From positions 1 to 42,823 of the forward strand of contig JAZNPC010000069.1 in NCBI GenBank assembly GCA_045589455.1: 42,823 bases of DNA, in the 5' to 3' direction. Within the stretch, counting starts at the first letter, position 1. Every line of letters begins with the position of its first letter. Below are positions 7,676-16,700 of this stretch, piece after piece. The notes under the pieces are model-generated. The model saw only the letters and a list, made by a program, of their open reading frames with translations, had not been told where the DNA came from and ran no database searches. The translations under genes and the position numbers were made by a program. This DNA comes from RGIG990 sp045589455. GTDB taxonomy: Bacteria; Verrucomicrobiota; Kiritimatiellia; RFP12; UBA3636.

Positions 7676-9538
7676 ATGAACTTCAAAAACTACTCTTCTC
7701 CATCTATAAAAGCAATTACCGCTAATGATTCTATCTTTAAAGCTAGAATCGAAGCCTGCAATAATGCAACTATCCCTTCCTCTCTAAAGCAATGCCACGA
7801 GACGGGTCGTGTTGAAGCATTTAAATTAAATTGGAAGCCTGGCATGGATAAGCAGCCTCATATCTTTTGGGACTCAGATCTAGCAAAGGTTCTTGAGGGT
7901 GTAGCAAATATTCTTGCTCTTTATCCTAATGCTGATTTGGAAAAAGAGTATGACGAAATTGTTTCTTTAATTGCTTCTGCCCAGCAACCCGATGGTTATC
8001 TCAATACATACTTTACTATTGTTGAACCAGAAAAGCGTTGGACAAATCTTTTTGATTGCCATGAATTATATTGCGCAGGTCATATGATTGAGGCTGGTGT
8101 AGCAGCGTATGAGCTACTTGGTAAAAAACAGCTACTTGATGTGGTATGCAAATATGCAGATTACATTGACTCTGTATTTGGTGAAGAAGAAGGTAAGCGT
8201 AGAGGCGTTCCTGGACATGAAGAAATTGAGCTAGCTCTTGTTCGCCTATATAAAGTAACAGGTAATGAGCGCTATCTAAAGCTTTCAAAATATTTTATTG
8301 ATGAACGTGGTCGCGAACCAAACTTTTATACTGTTTTTGAAGACAAAAAACATGAATGGTTGCTTAAGAGACATCAAGCACACATGCCTGTACGCGAGCA
8401 ACCTGTTGCAGCTGGTCATTCTGTTCGTGCTGTGTATCTATATAGTGGCATGGCAGACGTTGCCACATTGACAAATGACAAAGAACTATTTGCTGCATGC
8501 GAAAGACTATTCAAGAATTTGTCAGAGCGCAGAATGTACATCACAGGCGGAATTGGTTCTTCCTTTGAAGGAGAACGCTTTACAGAAGATTATGATCTAA
8601 CAAATAGCTCACTCATGTATGCAGAAAGCTGCGCAGCTATTGGTCTAGTACGCTTTGCTTCACGTATGCTTAATGCAACTGGTGATGGACATTATGCAGA
8701 GATAATGGAGCGCTCTCTATTCAATGGTGTGCTATGTGGTATAAGCCTTAAAGGAGATACTTTCTTCTACACAAATTATCTTGAGATGGATGACAATACG
8801 GTGTTCTATAATTTAGGTGCACGAGATCGTCAGCCTTGGTTCACTTGCTCTTGCTGCCCTACTAACTATTGCCGCTTTATTCCTGAGATGCTTCAATATA
8901 TTTGGAGCGAGGATGATGACGAAATGCTATTAAATATTCCTATTGCAAATTCGTTTAATGGAAAGCATGGAAATATTGAAGTATGTGGTGGTTATCCATA
9001 TGATGGAAATATTTCTATTTCTGTTAAGGATATTGCAAAGGAAGAATTCACATTAGGCGTTAGGATTCCTGAATGGTGTAAGGCTTATACTTTAACATTA
9101 AATGGAGCTGCTGTTACAGAAAAGCCACAGGCAGGATACGTAAAGCTAATGGTAAAGAGAGGCGACAAAATTGATTGCAATTTTGAAATGAAGGTAAAAT
9201 TGATGCGATCAAATTTGAAGATTACAAATAATGCAGGACGTATTGCTCTTATGCGTGGTCCTATTGTTTATGCTTGCGAATCTATAGACAATCCAAATGG
9301 TATTTCTAATATGGTAATAGATTCTACTTCTGATTTTGAATTAGTTAATATTAACAATTTACCAGCAGGAACCATTGGTATCAAGGGCAAAGCTTTTTAT
9401 GAAAAGCCTGCTTCTAAAGAAGCACTATATTTTGAGGAAGATTTCGAACGTAAGCCTGGTGAATTTGTTGCTATTCCATATGCTTTATGGAATAACCGTG
9501 GTACAGCAAATATGGCTGTTTGGATTCGCGCAAACTAG
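7676..9538 (+). CDS. GH127 family glycosidase (beta-L-arabinofuranosidase type)
   Basis: A 620-residue (alpha/alpha)6-barrel protein with GH127 signatures. The zinc-binding, catalytic residues of the B. longum enzyme HypBA1 (Glu338, Cys340, Cys417, Cys418) have clear counterparts: Glu317 and Cys319 in YAESCAAIG, and Cys393-Cys394 in TCSCCPTNYC. Cys393 would be the thiolate nucleophile. The family removes non-reducing beta-L-arabinofuranosyl residues, for example from arabinosylated plant glycoproteins, although some DUF1680 members act on other sugars. No signal peptide is seen, so it works on imported oligosaccharides. There is no good Shine-Dalgarno sequence before the ATG (context CAACAAGCC), unlike most genes here. 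The GH172 gene follows after 11 nt. Confidence 0.88.
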   Translation: MNFKNYSSPSIKAITANDSIFKARIEACNNATIPSSLKQCHETGRVEAFKLNWKPGMDKQPHIFWDSDLAKVLEGVANILALYPNADLEKEYDEIVSLIASAQQPDGYLNTYFTIVEPEKRWTNLFDCHELYCAGHMIEAGVAAYELLGKKQLLDVVCKYADYIDSVFGEEEGKRRGVPGHEEIELALVRLYKVTGNERYLKLSKYFIDERGREPNFYTVFEDKKHEWLLKRHQAHMPVREQPVAAGHSVRAVYLYSGMADVATLTNDKELFAACERLFKNLSERRMYITGGIGSSFEGERFTEDYDLTNSSLMYAESCAAIGLVRFASRMLNATGDGHYAEIMERSLFNGVLCGISLKGDTFFYTNYLEMDDNTVFYNLGARDRQPWFTCSCCPTNYCRFIPEMLQYIWSEDDDEMLLNIPIANSFNGKHGNIEVCGGYPYDGNISISVKDIAKEEFTLGVRIPEWCKAYTLTLNGAAVTEKPQAGYVKLMVKRGDKIDCNFEMKVKLMRSNLKITNNAGRIALMRGPIVYACESIDNPNGISNMVIDSTSDFELVNINNLPAGTIGIKGKAFYEKPASKEALYFEEDFERKPGEFVAIPYALWNNRGTANMAVWIRAN

Positions 9539-9549
9539 AAAGGTTTTGT

Positions 9550-10605
9550 ATGCTACACAATCTAACACTTAAAAAGGATGTCCGTACATTTTCTGTTTCT
9601 CCAGAAAATCTTACTGGTGAAAAAGGAAAAGGCGGAATGGCGATTGAAGGCTCTGCTTCCAATGCTGCACGTGAGCTTGGTCAGGGCTGGAAGGTTAATC
9701 CATACTTAGTAGTTAAGCCAGGAGAAAAAATCACTCTTGCTGATATTAAGGGGCAAGGCGCAATTAAACACATGTGGATTGTTGATAGCAGTCCTGCTGG
9801 CCGCTTGAGCATTTTAAGAATGTTTTTTGATGATGCAAAAAATCCTTCTGTTGAAGCGCCACTATACGATTTTTTCTGCAATGCTGATAATTTTGAATAC
9901 GCCCAAATAAGTAGCTTACCTGTGTGCTACAATCCACGCCGTGGAATGAACTGTTATTTTGAAATGCCATATTTTAAAGGCTTTCGAATTGAGTTAGAAA
10001 ATATCCACAACGAAGATATAATGGTTTATTACCAAATTGATTGCGAGGAAAAAGAAATAGAGCCCAACAGTCTCTATTTCCATGCTCAATTCAGAAGAGC
10101 AAATCCTTTGCCATACAAAGAAGCATATACCATTCTTGATAACATCAAGGGCAATGGCGTATATGTTGGAACCTATATGCATTGGGGTGTTAAGTCCAAT
10201 GGCTGGTGGGGCGAAGGAGAAATCAAATTCTATATTGATGGAGACAAGGATTTTCCAACAATTTGTGGTACCGGCACAGAGGACTACTTTGGTGGTGCAT
10301 ACAACTTTGATGTAAATGGAAAATATGTTCCATTCACCACTCCATATCAAGGGCTTTCAAAGGTAAATCACACTGATGAAACATATAAAGCACAAAGATA
10401 CTTTGATATGTATCGTTGGCACATTACCGATCCTGTATATTTCAAAAAGGATTTAAGAATTACTATTCAAGCACTTGGCTGGCGCAGCTATGGAAGATAT
10501 CTTCCTTTGCAGGATGATATTTCTTCTGTAGCTTATTGGTATTCAGATAATTTAGATGATGAATATCCACCATTCCCATCTGCAAACGAGTTAGAATTAG
10601 TCTAA
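9550..10605 (+). CDS. GH172 family protein (DUF2961), furanosidase
   Basis: A 351-residue DUF2961 protein, the family now classed as GH172, with double jelly-roll domains that assemble into oligomers. Characterised members are difructose dianhydride/alpha-D-fructofuranosidases and alpha-D-arabinofuranosidases. The likely catalytic glutamates are Glu224 in GWWGEGEIKFYIDGD and Glu244 in CGTGTEDYFGGAY, spaced much like those of the Bifidobacterium dentium enzyme. The start at 9550 follows AGAAAGG, which overlaps the GH127 stop; a longer in-frame start lies inside GH127 and is less likely. Translational linkage to GH127 suggests both act on one arabinofuranose- or fructofuranose-containing glycan. 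No signal peptide is visible. Confidence 0.85.
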   Translation: MLHNLTLKKDVRTFSVSPENLTGEKGKGGMAIEGSASNAARELGQGWKVNPYLVVKPGEKITLADIKGQGAIKHMWIVDSSPAGRLSILRMFFDDAKNPSVEAPLYDFFCNADNFEYAQISSLPVCYNPRRGMNCYFEMPYFKGFRIELENIHNEDIMVYYQIDCEEKEIEPNSLYFHAQFRRANPLPYKEAYTILDNIKGNGVYVGTYMHWGVKSNGWWGEGEIKFYIDGDKDFPTICGTGTEDYFGGAYNFDVNGKYVPFTTPYQGLSKVNHTDETYKAQRYFDMYRWHITDPVYFKKDLRITIQALGWRSYGRYLPLQDDISSVAYWYSDNLDDEYPPFPSANELELV

Positions 10606-10615
10606 TTCCTAATAA

Positions 10616-11716
10616 TTAAATACAGCGTATAAGCTTTGGGCGAAGATGCTCAGCTCGCCAGCCAATATTTATTTTATTGGTTGGCGATTCTGTTTCTGAA
10701 AACCATGCAACCAAATCCCGTTTTGATGCGATATGCTGTGAAGCAATGTGTAGTTCTTCTGAAAGAGTATCAACTATAGGGCGTGCATTTTTAACAAAAC
10801 GCTCTATCGCAAATCCATCTGGTGTCTCCGCATCCTCAAGCTCTTTAGGAAGCTCAGCGTTTGAAATATCAGAAACTATTTCCATATAGTCTGCTAGATA
10901 ATTGTGCTTAATCCCTGCTGCTATTGCAGCATCTTCTGTCTTTGGTAAATGCAAGCTCGCTGCAACAATTGCCCCATTTTCTGCAACACGAACTCGAGGA
11001 ATGTCATATTTACGAGCAATCCTCTCTCGCCATGCCATAAGTGCACAATATCGTGCTGTTGCTTTTTTATTTTTTATTAGCTTCGGACTCGGATTAAATT
11101 TTTTCCAAGTCTCTTCTATAGGAAGCTCAGCATATAATTCTTCTTCATCTAAAAGTTTTAGGTCTTCTCTTAAAAACTCATATGTTCCTAATTCTTCAGA
11201 ACGCTTGCAAAGCTCTTGAACGGCTAAAGGTAGTAAAGCAACATCATCTATTGCATATTCAACTTGATTAGCAGTTAAAGGACGACGACACCAATCAGAC
11301 TGAGTTTCTGTCTTTGGTAGCTCTACATCCAAAAGCTCTTTAAATAGTTTTTGTAATGAAAGATTTGCACCAAGTCCGCAATATGCTGCTGCAATAGATG
11401 TATCAAAAATATTTTTTGGTAAAGCGCCACTCCAAATATGTAGATGCTGTAAATCCTGAGTAGAAGCATGAAGTAGTTTTATTATATTAGGATTCTCTAA
11501 TGCAGCAGCCAATGAATCAACATATGCTTCAAACGGATCTATTAACATCAACTCTTGTGTATCTGATATACGATTAAATGGTATTAATTCAGGTAACGAA
11601 TAATTAAGAATATTAGTATTTTTTGGAAAGGCTGCTTGTATTAAACCTAGTCGCGCATAATAGGTTCTATTCCAAACAAACTCTGTATCTAATGCTAAGT
11701 ATAAATCTAAATTCAT
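10616..11716 (-). CDS. rnd: ribonuclease D
   Basis: A 366-residue DEDDy 3'-5' exoribonuclease with an HRDC-like C-terminal half. Metal ligands are visible: Asp10 and Glu12 in LALDTEF (Exo I), Asp88 in LLHASTQDLQHL (Exo II), and Tyr154 with Asp158 in VEYAIDDVALL (Exo III, YxxxD). RNase D trims the 3' ends of tRNA precursors and other small stable RNAs. The exonuclease domain covers about residues 1-170 and the helical HRDC part about 200-340. Its stop lies 10 nt from the end of the convergent GH172 gene, and no terminator is visible in that gap. The start has no strong ribosome binding site. Confidence 0.9.
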   Translation of the reverse strand: MNLDLYLALDTEFVWNRTYYARLGLIQAAFPKNTNILNYSLPELIPFNRISDTQELMLIDPFEAYVDSLAAALENPNIIKLLHASTQDLQHLHIWSGALPKNIFDTSIAAAYCGLGANLSLQKLFKELLDVELPKTETQSDWCRRPLTANQVEYAIDDVALLPLAVQELCKRSEELGTYEFLREDLKLLDEEELYAELPIEETWKKFNPSPKLIKNKKATARYCALMAWRERIARKYDIPRVRVAENGAIVAASLHLPKTEDAAIAAGIKHNYLADYMEIVSDISNAELPKELEDAETPDGFAIERFVKNARPIVDTLSEELHIASQHIASKRDLVAWFSETESPTNKINIGWRAEHLRPKLIRCI

Positions 11717-11753
11717 AAAATCAATTAAAAAAATTATAAGAAAACAAAAACAG

Positions 11754-12419
11754 CTACCATTTTATCGGTTCTAAACCTTTATTTACTAAATATTCGTTCG
11801 CTTTCTTAAAATGTCCACACCCTATAAACCCTCGAAAAGCAGAAAGTGGCGATGGGTGAGGCGCCTCTAAAACAAAGTGCCTTGTGCGATTTATAAACGC
11901 ACCCTTTCTCTGAGCATAGCTTCCCCAAAGCATAAACACTAAATGTTCTCTACGTTCTGCTAGCAATCTTACAACAGCATCGGTAAAGGTTTCCCAGCCT
12001 TTTCCTTGATGACTTCCTGCACAGCCTGCATTCACGGTAAGTGTTGCATTTAACAAAAGTACACCTTGATCTGCCCAATGTCTAAGATCCCCATTACGAT
12101 TTAAAAAATTGGTTTTATATTCTTGCTCCAGTTCTTTATATATATTCACTAGTGAAGGAGGAACTTGTACCTCTGGTTGAACAGAGAAGCATAATCCATG
12201 TGCTTGATTAGCGCCATGGTATGGATCCTGTCCCAATATAACAACCTTTGTTTTATCGAATGGGGTTCTATTAAATGCCTCAAAAATTTGTGAACCTGGG
12301 GGATATACTATTCCACTACGATATGCATTTTTTACAAAGGCAACAAGATTTGCAAAATATGGCGAATTAAATTCTTCCTTAAGAATTTCTTTCCATGTTT
12401 CATTTATTTTAACATCCAT
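11754..12419 (-). CDS. ung: uracil-DNA glycosylase, family 1
   Basis: A 221-residue enzyme of full family length. The water-activating loop GQDPYHG carries catalytic Asp65, LLLNATLTV is the uracil-recognition strand, and HPSPLSAFRGF carries His188 of the DNA-intercalation loop. It removes uracil from DNA as the first step of base excision repair. It sits 36 nt downstream of a chromate-transporter-like gene and 37 nt upstream of rnd, all on the same strand, so it could be the last member of the operon that starts with the TsaE fusion. Nothing unusual in the sequence. Confidence 0.95.
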   Translation of the reverse strand: MDVKINETWKEILKEEFNSPYFANLVAFVKNAYRSGIVYPPGSQIFEAFNRTPFDKTKVVILGQDPYHGANQAHGLCFSVQPEVQVPPSLVNIYKELEQEYKTNFLNRNGDLRHWADQGVLLLNATLTVNAGCAGSHQGKGWETFTDAVVRLLAERREHLVFMLWGSYAQRKGAFINRTRHFVLEAPHPSPLSAFRGFIGCGHFKKANEYLVNKGLEPIKW

Positions 12420-12455
12420 TATTTCACCACATATTTAATTTTAAATCGATACTTC

Positions 12456-13064
12456 TTACAAAAAGATTGCTCCTAAAATTGCACTTATAAAAATTACTGA
12501 CATAATCGACAAACGCTTTCCTTTTTTTGTAAGAGCCCAAGTAGCAACAATAAACAATAAAAATGCAAATGGGCGAAATCTAAAGGATTCAGGTAGAACT
12601 GTTCCTGTTACTAATTCCTTCCAAGGAATCCCTTCTGTGAAAACAGACATTTCTATAAATATTATCATCGCAACTATTGTTAAACCAACAGTTGCCGGAC
12701 CAACTCCCCACATAATGCTCTTCATTCCACGGCCTTTTTCATGCTTATCCAATGTCTTTAAAATGACCATCATTAGCATAAAGGAAGGAAGAAGAAGTGA
12801 AAGAGTCGCAATGGCTGCTCCAATTAATCCAATAAGATTATTATCTGTGGCGACAGTATAACCAAAAAAAGTTGCTGCATTAACACTTATTGGACCTGGC
12901 GTCATTTGTGCAATAGCAAGCAAATTACCAAATTGCTCATTACTTAACCAGCCTCGTCCTTCTACAAGTTCTTCTATATATATTGGTGTTAATACATTAC
13001 CTCCACCAAAGCATAATAATCCAAACTTCACAAACACTAAAAAGAGTATTAAATAAATATGCAT
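12456..13064 (-). CDS. chromate transporter family protein, half-size subunit
   Basis: A 202-residue CHR-domain membrane protein with about five or six hydrophobic segments. The N-terminal FGLLCFGGGNVLTPIY and the QMTPGPISVNAATFFGY block are the CHR signature. Half-size CHR proteins occur as adjacent pairs that together replace the full-length ChrA antiporter. The stop of its partner lies 5 nt upstream, and GGAGG precedes the ATG. The inner membrane is the expected location. Many CHR proteins have no proven chromate transport, and no chromate-linked regulator or reductase is nearby, so the true anion substrate is open. Confidence 0.85.
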   Translation of the reverse strand: MHIYLILFLVFVKFGLLCFGGGNVLTPIYIEELVEGRGWLSNEQFGNLLAIAQMTPGPISVNAATFFGYTVATDNNLIGLIGAAIATLSLLLPSFMLMMVILKTLDKHEKGRGMKSIMWGVGPATVGLTIVAMIIFIEMSVFTEGIPWKELVTGTVLPESFRFRPFAFLLFIVATWALTKKGKRLSIMSVIFISAILGAIFL

Positions 13065-13069
13065 TTTAT

Positions 13070-13729
13070 TTACCTCCTCTCTCTCTGGGAGATTCGTTTA
13101 TATATTGGGACCATTATTAACATAAAAACAACACCAAATAAAATTCCACCTATTAGGAAGTAGGCTGCATTAATTTTTAAAAATAAAATTCCTATTAAAC
13201 TAATTGGCATATAAAGCCATGCCCAATATCCATGCATTATTTTTGGCCATGATTTAATAACCGTTGCTGCAACAACTCCTGCTAATGCTGAGCGTACTCC
13301 TATAAATGCGCCCTGCACATATGTATTATCAATTGGTAACCAGCTATAACCGACTGCAACAAATGAAATTATTATAAACGAAGGAAGTGCTACTGCTATT
13401 AACGAAACAACTATTCCCCAAAAACCAGCAATTTTATAACCTACATACATTGCTGAATTTCCTGCAATCAATCCAGGTATTGTCTGAAATATAGGAAGAT
13501 GATTTATCAAATCTCCATTAGGTAGCCACTTAAGTTTTTTCTCAAAAATTTCTTCTGCTGCAGCAATAATGGCATACCCACCACCAACAACACATAATGC
13601 TATTTTAGCAAATAAGTAAAACAACATTAAAAGACGCTTGCCGATTGGTATAGATTTAACATCAACAATTTCTTCCTCTGTGAAATTGTTTTCTGTTGGT
13701 AGAGGAGGAGGTAATGAACAATCTGTCAT
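13070..13729 (-). CDS. chromate transporter family protein, half-size subunit (partner)
   Basis: A 219-residue CHR-domain protein, the second member of the pair. A hydrophilic tail of about 30 residues precedes the first membrane segment. The signature blocks are IALCVVGGGYAIIAAAEE and FQTIPGLIAGNSAMYVGYKIAGF. The start overlaps the stop of the TSCPD gene by one base (TAATG), which indicates translational coupling. The two paralogues differ in the signature (QMTPG versus QTIPG), as expected for an antiparallel or heteromeric pair rather than a recent duplication. Confidence 0.85.
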   Translation of the reverse strand: MTDCSLPPPLPTENNFTEEEIVDVKSIPIGKRLLMLFYLFAKIALCVVGGGYAIIAAAEEIFEKKLKWLPNGDLINHLPIFQTIPGLIAGNSAMYVGYKIAGFWGIVVSLIAVALPSFIIISFVAVGYSWLPIDNTYVQGAFIGVRSALAGVVAATVIKSWPKIMHGYWAWLYMPISLIGILFLKINAAYFLIGGILFGVVFMLIMVPIYKRISQRERR

Positions 13730-13986
13730 TAATTACCCTCTTTCTCTTTTTCTAAATATTGCTCTAATGCACATGCTAATTGATCTGGACAAGAGGTAGA
13801 GCCCTGACATTCAATTCCCTTTAATAAAGAAATCACTTCTATCGCAGAACGGCCAATTACCATTTTTGAAAGTCCTTGAGTGTTTCCTCTGCATCCACCT
13901 ATTATTTTACAATAGGTAACAATGCCATTTTCCACTTCAAGTTCAATACTTTTAGAGCATACTCCTTGCGGTTTATAAACAAACAT
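13729..13986 (-). CDS. TSCPD domain protein (TIGR03905-like)
   Basis: An 85-residue protein with the motif GSTSCPDQLACAL near its C-terminus and a Cys-rich core (GVCSK, GGCRGN, GIECQG). It matches the small TSCPD family, which also occurs as a domain at the end of some adenosylcobalamin-dependent ribonucleotide reductases; its function as a stand-alone protein is unknown. I chose the ATG at 13986, which has GAGAAG upstream; the longer frame begins with TTG at 14010 inside the end of the preceding gene. It lies 13 nt after the TsaE-fusion stop and overlaps the next gene by one base, so it belongs to that operon. Confidence 0.8.
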   Translation of the reverse strand: MFVYKPQGVCSKSIELEVENGIVTYCKIIGGCRGNTQGLSKMVIGRSAIEVISLLKGIECQGSTSCPDQLACALEQYLEKEKEGN

Positions 13987-13999
13987 TTCTACTTCTCTT

Positions 14000-16597
14000 T
14001 TATTTTCCAATATAGTAGACAGGATCTGTTAGTAACTTTCCTGGCGCTTCAATTGTTTTACCAAAGGCATCAACGACCGTTTTTACCTCAAAATCTAATT
14101 TTACCATAGGGCGATGTGCAAGAGAATCTGAGGTCCAGCCAACCACAATATGTTTTTCATTACTATCTTTGAATTCAAGAATCCATGCCTTAGAAGAATG
14201 ATCTGCTTGAATTGCTTTAATAAAATGAGCATCCTTGAGCAAAGTAAAAAATACAGACAATGCTGTGAATGCAGGACGTTTACGCCACTGCTGTTGATTT
14301 TGTTCTTCATCAACTCCTGGGTCAACAAGACCAAAGCCATGTGCAGCAAGCTCCCAAAATACCATAGATGCTGTTGCGCCTGATGCTAAGCCAAGAAAAA
14401 CATATCTCAATGTAAAAATAGCCGCATCTCGCTCTGATACACTTGGATCATTTGTTCTTGTTCCTGGAGTAATGTATGGTGAGCCAACAGGAGACCACTC
14501 GCGTGTTCCCAATAATGGCCAATTAAATTCGGATACTATTAACTGCTCGCCAAATATTTTAGATGTATTCGTAATTGCTCTAATTTTGATAAGCTTATCG
14601 ATTGCGGTTGCTTTTCCTTGTTTATTCTCTGGAGCCCCTCGACGATCCACATAAAGCTGTTGAGAAGCAGCACTGAATTGAATATCCTTTGGCAAACATT
14701 CTAATAATCCAACAAGATAATCCCACTCGTAATCGATTAATGATGGACCAATAAATTTGACATTTGGAAAATCCTTCTTCCAATGTATCATTGGTTCAAA
14801 TAGCTTTGCTGCTTCTTTATAATTCCAGCAGCCCCACTTTGATCGATTAATAGCTTGTCCAACCTGAACCCAATATACTTGCTTTTCACACTCTTTTAAA
14901 ATGCGAGAACCAAATTCTGTCCAACACTCAGGATTAAGCACAGCTTCTCTATTTTGAACTAGCGTGATAGCTACCTTATATCCTAAAGCTGTTAGAGCAT
15001 TAACCATATTAATCTTTTCTCTTAATACTCCAAAGCCTTCGTGAAAATAGAATCTAATATGAACCCCAGTACAACCTAGTTCATTTAAAAGCTGTTGCTC
15101 GCGTGCAAAACGGCGAGAATCTCCTGAAATAGAAATGAATAATCTATTAGCAAAATTTAGTATTGGTTGCTCATAAAGCTTACTTCTAATAAAACGCTCA
15201 TTCTCAGATATTTTTTTCCGACGCTTAATAATACCTTTTAAAGCTTTAGTTACACGTGAGCTTGATTGATACTTATGACGATCCTTTGATTTTAAAACAG
15301 GAATTGCTTGCTCTGATTTAGTATCCCAAATCCAAATATTATTATACTCAGGATAAACTCCATCCGGTGATGGTTTTTTCTTCATAGAACGAATTGGGTG
15401 GCGAAGCTTACGTGTTGCGCAATGCCGTGCATATCTTTTCCTATAACGCTTCTCCCATTTAATAAAATCCTTGGGTGGTTCGATTTCTCGCCAATACATT
15501 GCTATAAATACACGCAATAAATCAGATGGTAAATTTATTCGTGAAATATCTCGCGCTCTTTGCTTATTTGTTAATGACTGTTTGTAGCTACGACTTCTGT
15601 TTAAATCAATAAACATAACAACATTACCCATGCCGCGCTTTGATAGCATTATGTTTTGATTTCCTAAATCACAATGCATAAATCCGGAATCGTGCATGAC
15701 AGCGCATTTTTCTGCAACTAGCTGCAATAGCTCCATAAGCTTTGAAGAAGGTCCCATTGAATTATAAAGCTTTATAAGCTCCTGTCCAAAGGTTGTTATT
15801 CCTTGTTCAAATTTAGAAACAAACCAACCCTCATAAGCAGGACCATTATCAATTAAAGCTAGTGGCTCTGGTGTAACATTACCTGCTTTGCAAAAAAGAT
15901 GCTCTGCTGCGCGAAATGATTTTTCTGCTTTAGTTGGTTTTCCTAAATCAATAATACGTCTAAATGGAGAACGGGGAGGAAAGCGTTTAATAGCGGCTTC
16001 CACCTCAGTGCCATCCTCTAGCTTTACCTTTGCCTTTACAGTTAAATTGCGGCCACCTTGAAGAACCTTAGTATTCGGATCATCAACTATCGCTTTAAGA
16101 ACATCCTCTGTAATTGTTGAATGAGATATACAATGATCTTGCTTTGGTTTATCCTCATCATCAGGTAGAGTGATATTAAAAATTCTTTCGTCTACTGTAT
16201 CTCCTATACGTATATCGATAGTAATTACATTTGGAGGAAATTCACCCTCTGCTCTATCTGGCCATTCAACAGCCATTGCATCGCCAGAGCGAATATAATC
16301 ATCCCACCCAATAGTTTCTAACTCCTCTGGACCACTAAGACGATAAAGGTCGGCATGAATTAAGCGTTTTCTAGGAGGACCTTCTTCAATATATTCATTA
16401 ACTATTGTAAAGGTTGGGCTACAAGCGGCAGCTCTTATACCTAAGGCAGCAGCGAGTCCTTGCACAAAGCAGGTTTTACCCGCACCTAAATCTCCATACA
16501 AAGCAATAATTGGGGGTGACTTTAGGCGAGCAACTAGCTCATATGCAAGTGCTTGAGTTTCAGCAGCGCTTGTGGTTGTTTTAGTTATTGTACTCAT
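14000..16597 (-). CDS. TsaE - WaaP-like kinase - glycosidase-like barrel fusion
   Basis: An 865-residue protein with three parts. Residues 1-150 are TsaE, the ATPase that works with TsaB and TsaD in tRNA t6A37 synthesis: Walker A GDLGAGKT at 35-42, then SPTFTIVNEY and HADLYRL, and VEWPDR. Residues about 185-400 form a protein-kinase-like fold of the lipopolysaccharide kinase (WaaP/InaA) type: Lys204 in AAIKRF, HCDLGNQN with Asp310 and Asn315, and Asp331 in FIDLNRS. Residues about 480-840 resemble a clan A (beta/alpha)8 glycosidase, with Glu690 in IVSEFNWP, but the usual Asn-Glu after strand 4 reads Gln581-Ala582 in VQVGQAINRS, so catalysis is doubtful. A normal TsaE ends near 150 residues. 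No signal peptide or membrane segment is present. It heads the TSCPD-chromate operon. Confidence 0.82.
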   Translation of the reverse strand: MSTITKTTTSAAETQALAYELVARLKSPPIIALYGDLGAGKTCFVQGLAAALGIRAAACSPTFTIVNEYIEEGPPRKRLIHADLYRLSGPEELETIGWDDYIRSGDAMAVEWPDRAEGEFPPNVITIDIRIGDTVDERIFNITLPDDEDKPKQDHCISHSTITEDVLKAIVDDPNTKVLQGGRNLTVKAKVKLEDGTEVEAAIKRFPPRSPFRRIIDLGKPTKAEKSFRAAEHLFCKAGNVTPEPLALIDNGPAYEGWFVSKFEQGITTFGQELIKLYNSMGPSSKLMELLQLVAEKCAVMHDSGFMHCDLGNQNIMLSKRGMGNVVMFIDLNRSRSYKQSLTNKQRARDISRINLPSDLLRVFIAMYWREIEPPKDFIKWEKRYRKRYARHCATRKLRHPIRSMKKKPSPDGVYPEYNNIWIWDTKSEQAIPVLKSKDRHKYQSSSRVTKALKGIIKRRKKISENERFIRSKLYEQPILNFANRLFISISGDSRRFAREQQLLNELGCTGVHIRFYFHEGFGVLREKINMVNALTALGYKVAITLVQNREAVLNPECWTEFGSRILKECEKQVYWVQVGQAINRSKWGCWNYKEAAKLFEPMIHWKKDFPNVKFIGPSLIDYEWDYLVGLLECLPKDIQFSAASQQLYVDRRGAPENKQGKATAIDKLIKIRAITNTSKIFGEQLIVSEFNWPLLGTREWSPVGSPYITPGTRTNDPSVSERDAAIFTLRYVFLGLASGATASMVFWELAAHGFGLVDPGVDEEQNQQQWRKRPAFTALSVFFTLLKDAHFIKAIQADHSSKAWILEFKDSNEKHIVVGWTSDSLAHRPMVKLDFEVKTVVDAFGKTIEAPGKLLTDPVYYIGK

Positions 16598-16649
16598 ACA
16601 AAATTAGAAAATTCTCAATGCCTTTTTTACAAACAAATTATTTGTTAAT

Positions 16650-16678
16650 ATTGTGCAATAAACACGGAATTTAGTCAA
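16650..16678 (-). promoter_or_regulatory. possible promoter of the TsaE-fusion operon
   Basis: On the minus strand a -35 box TTGACT (16673-16678) and a weak -10 CACAAT (16650-16655) are 17 bp apart, about 50 nt before the start. The spacer contains a CACGG unit. The flank TTTCTTGACTAAAT also occurs at the promoter of the exported protein near 30.35 kb. Confidence 0.45.
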
Positions 16679-16700
16679 GAAATAAGGGAGCAAGGTATAG

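Noticed and set aside
12456..13729. The chromate-transporter pair as one broken ChrA gene
   Set aside because: Each half has its own ribosome binding site, a complete CHR signature and a normal half-size length, as in known two-gene systems.
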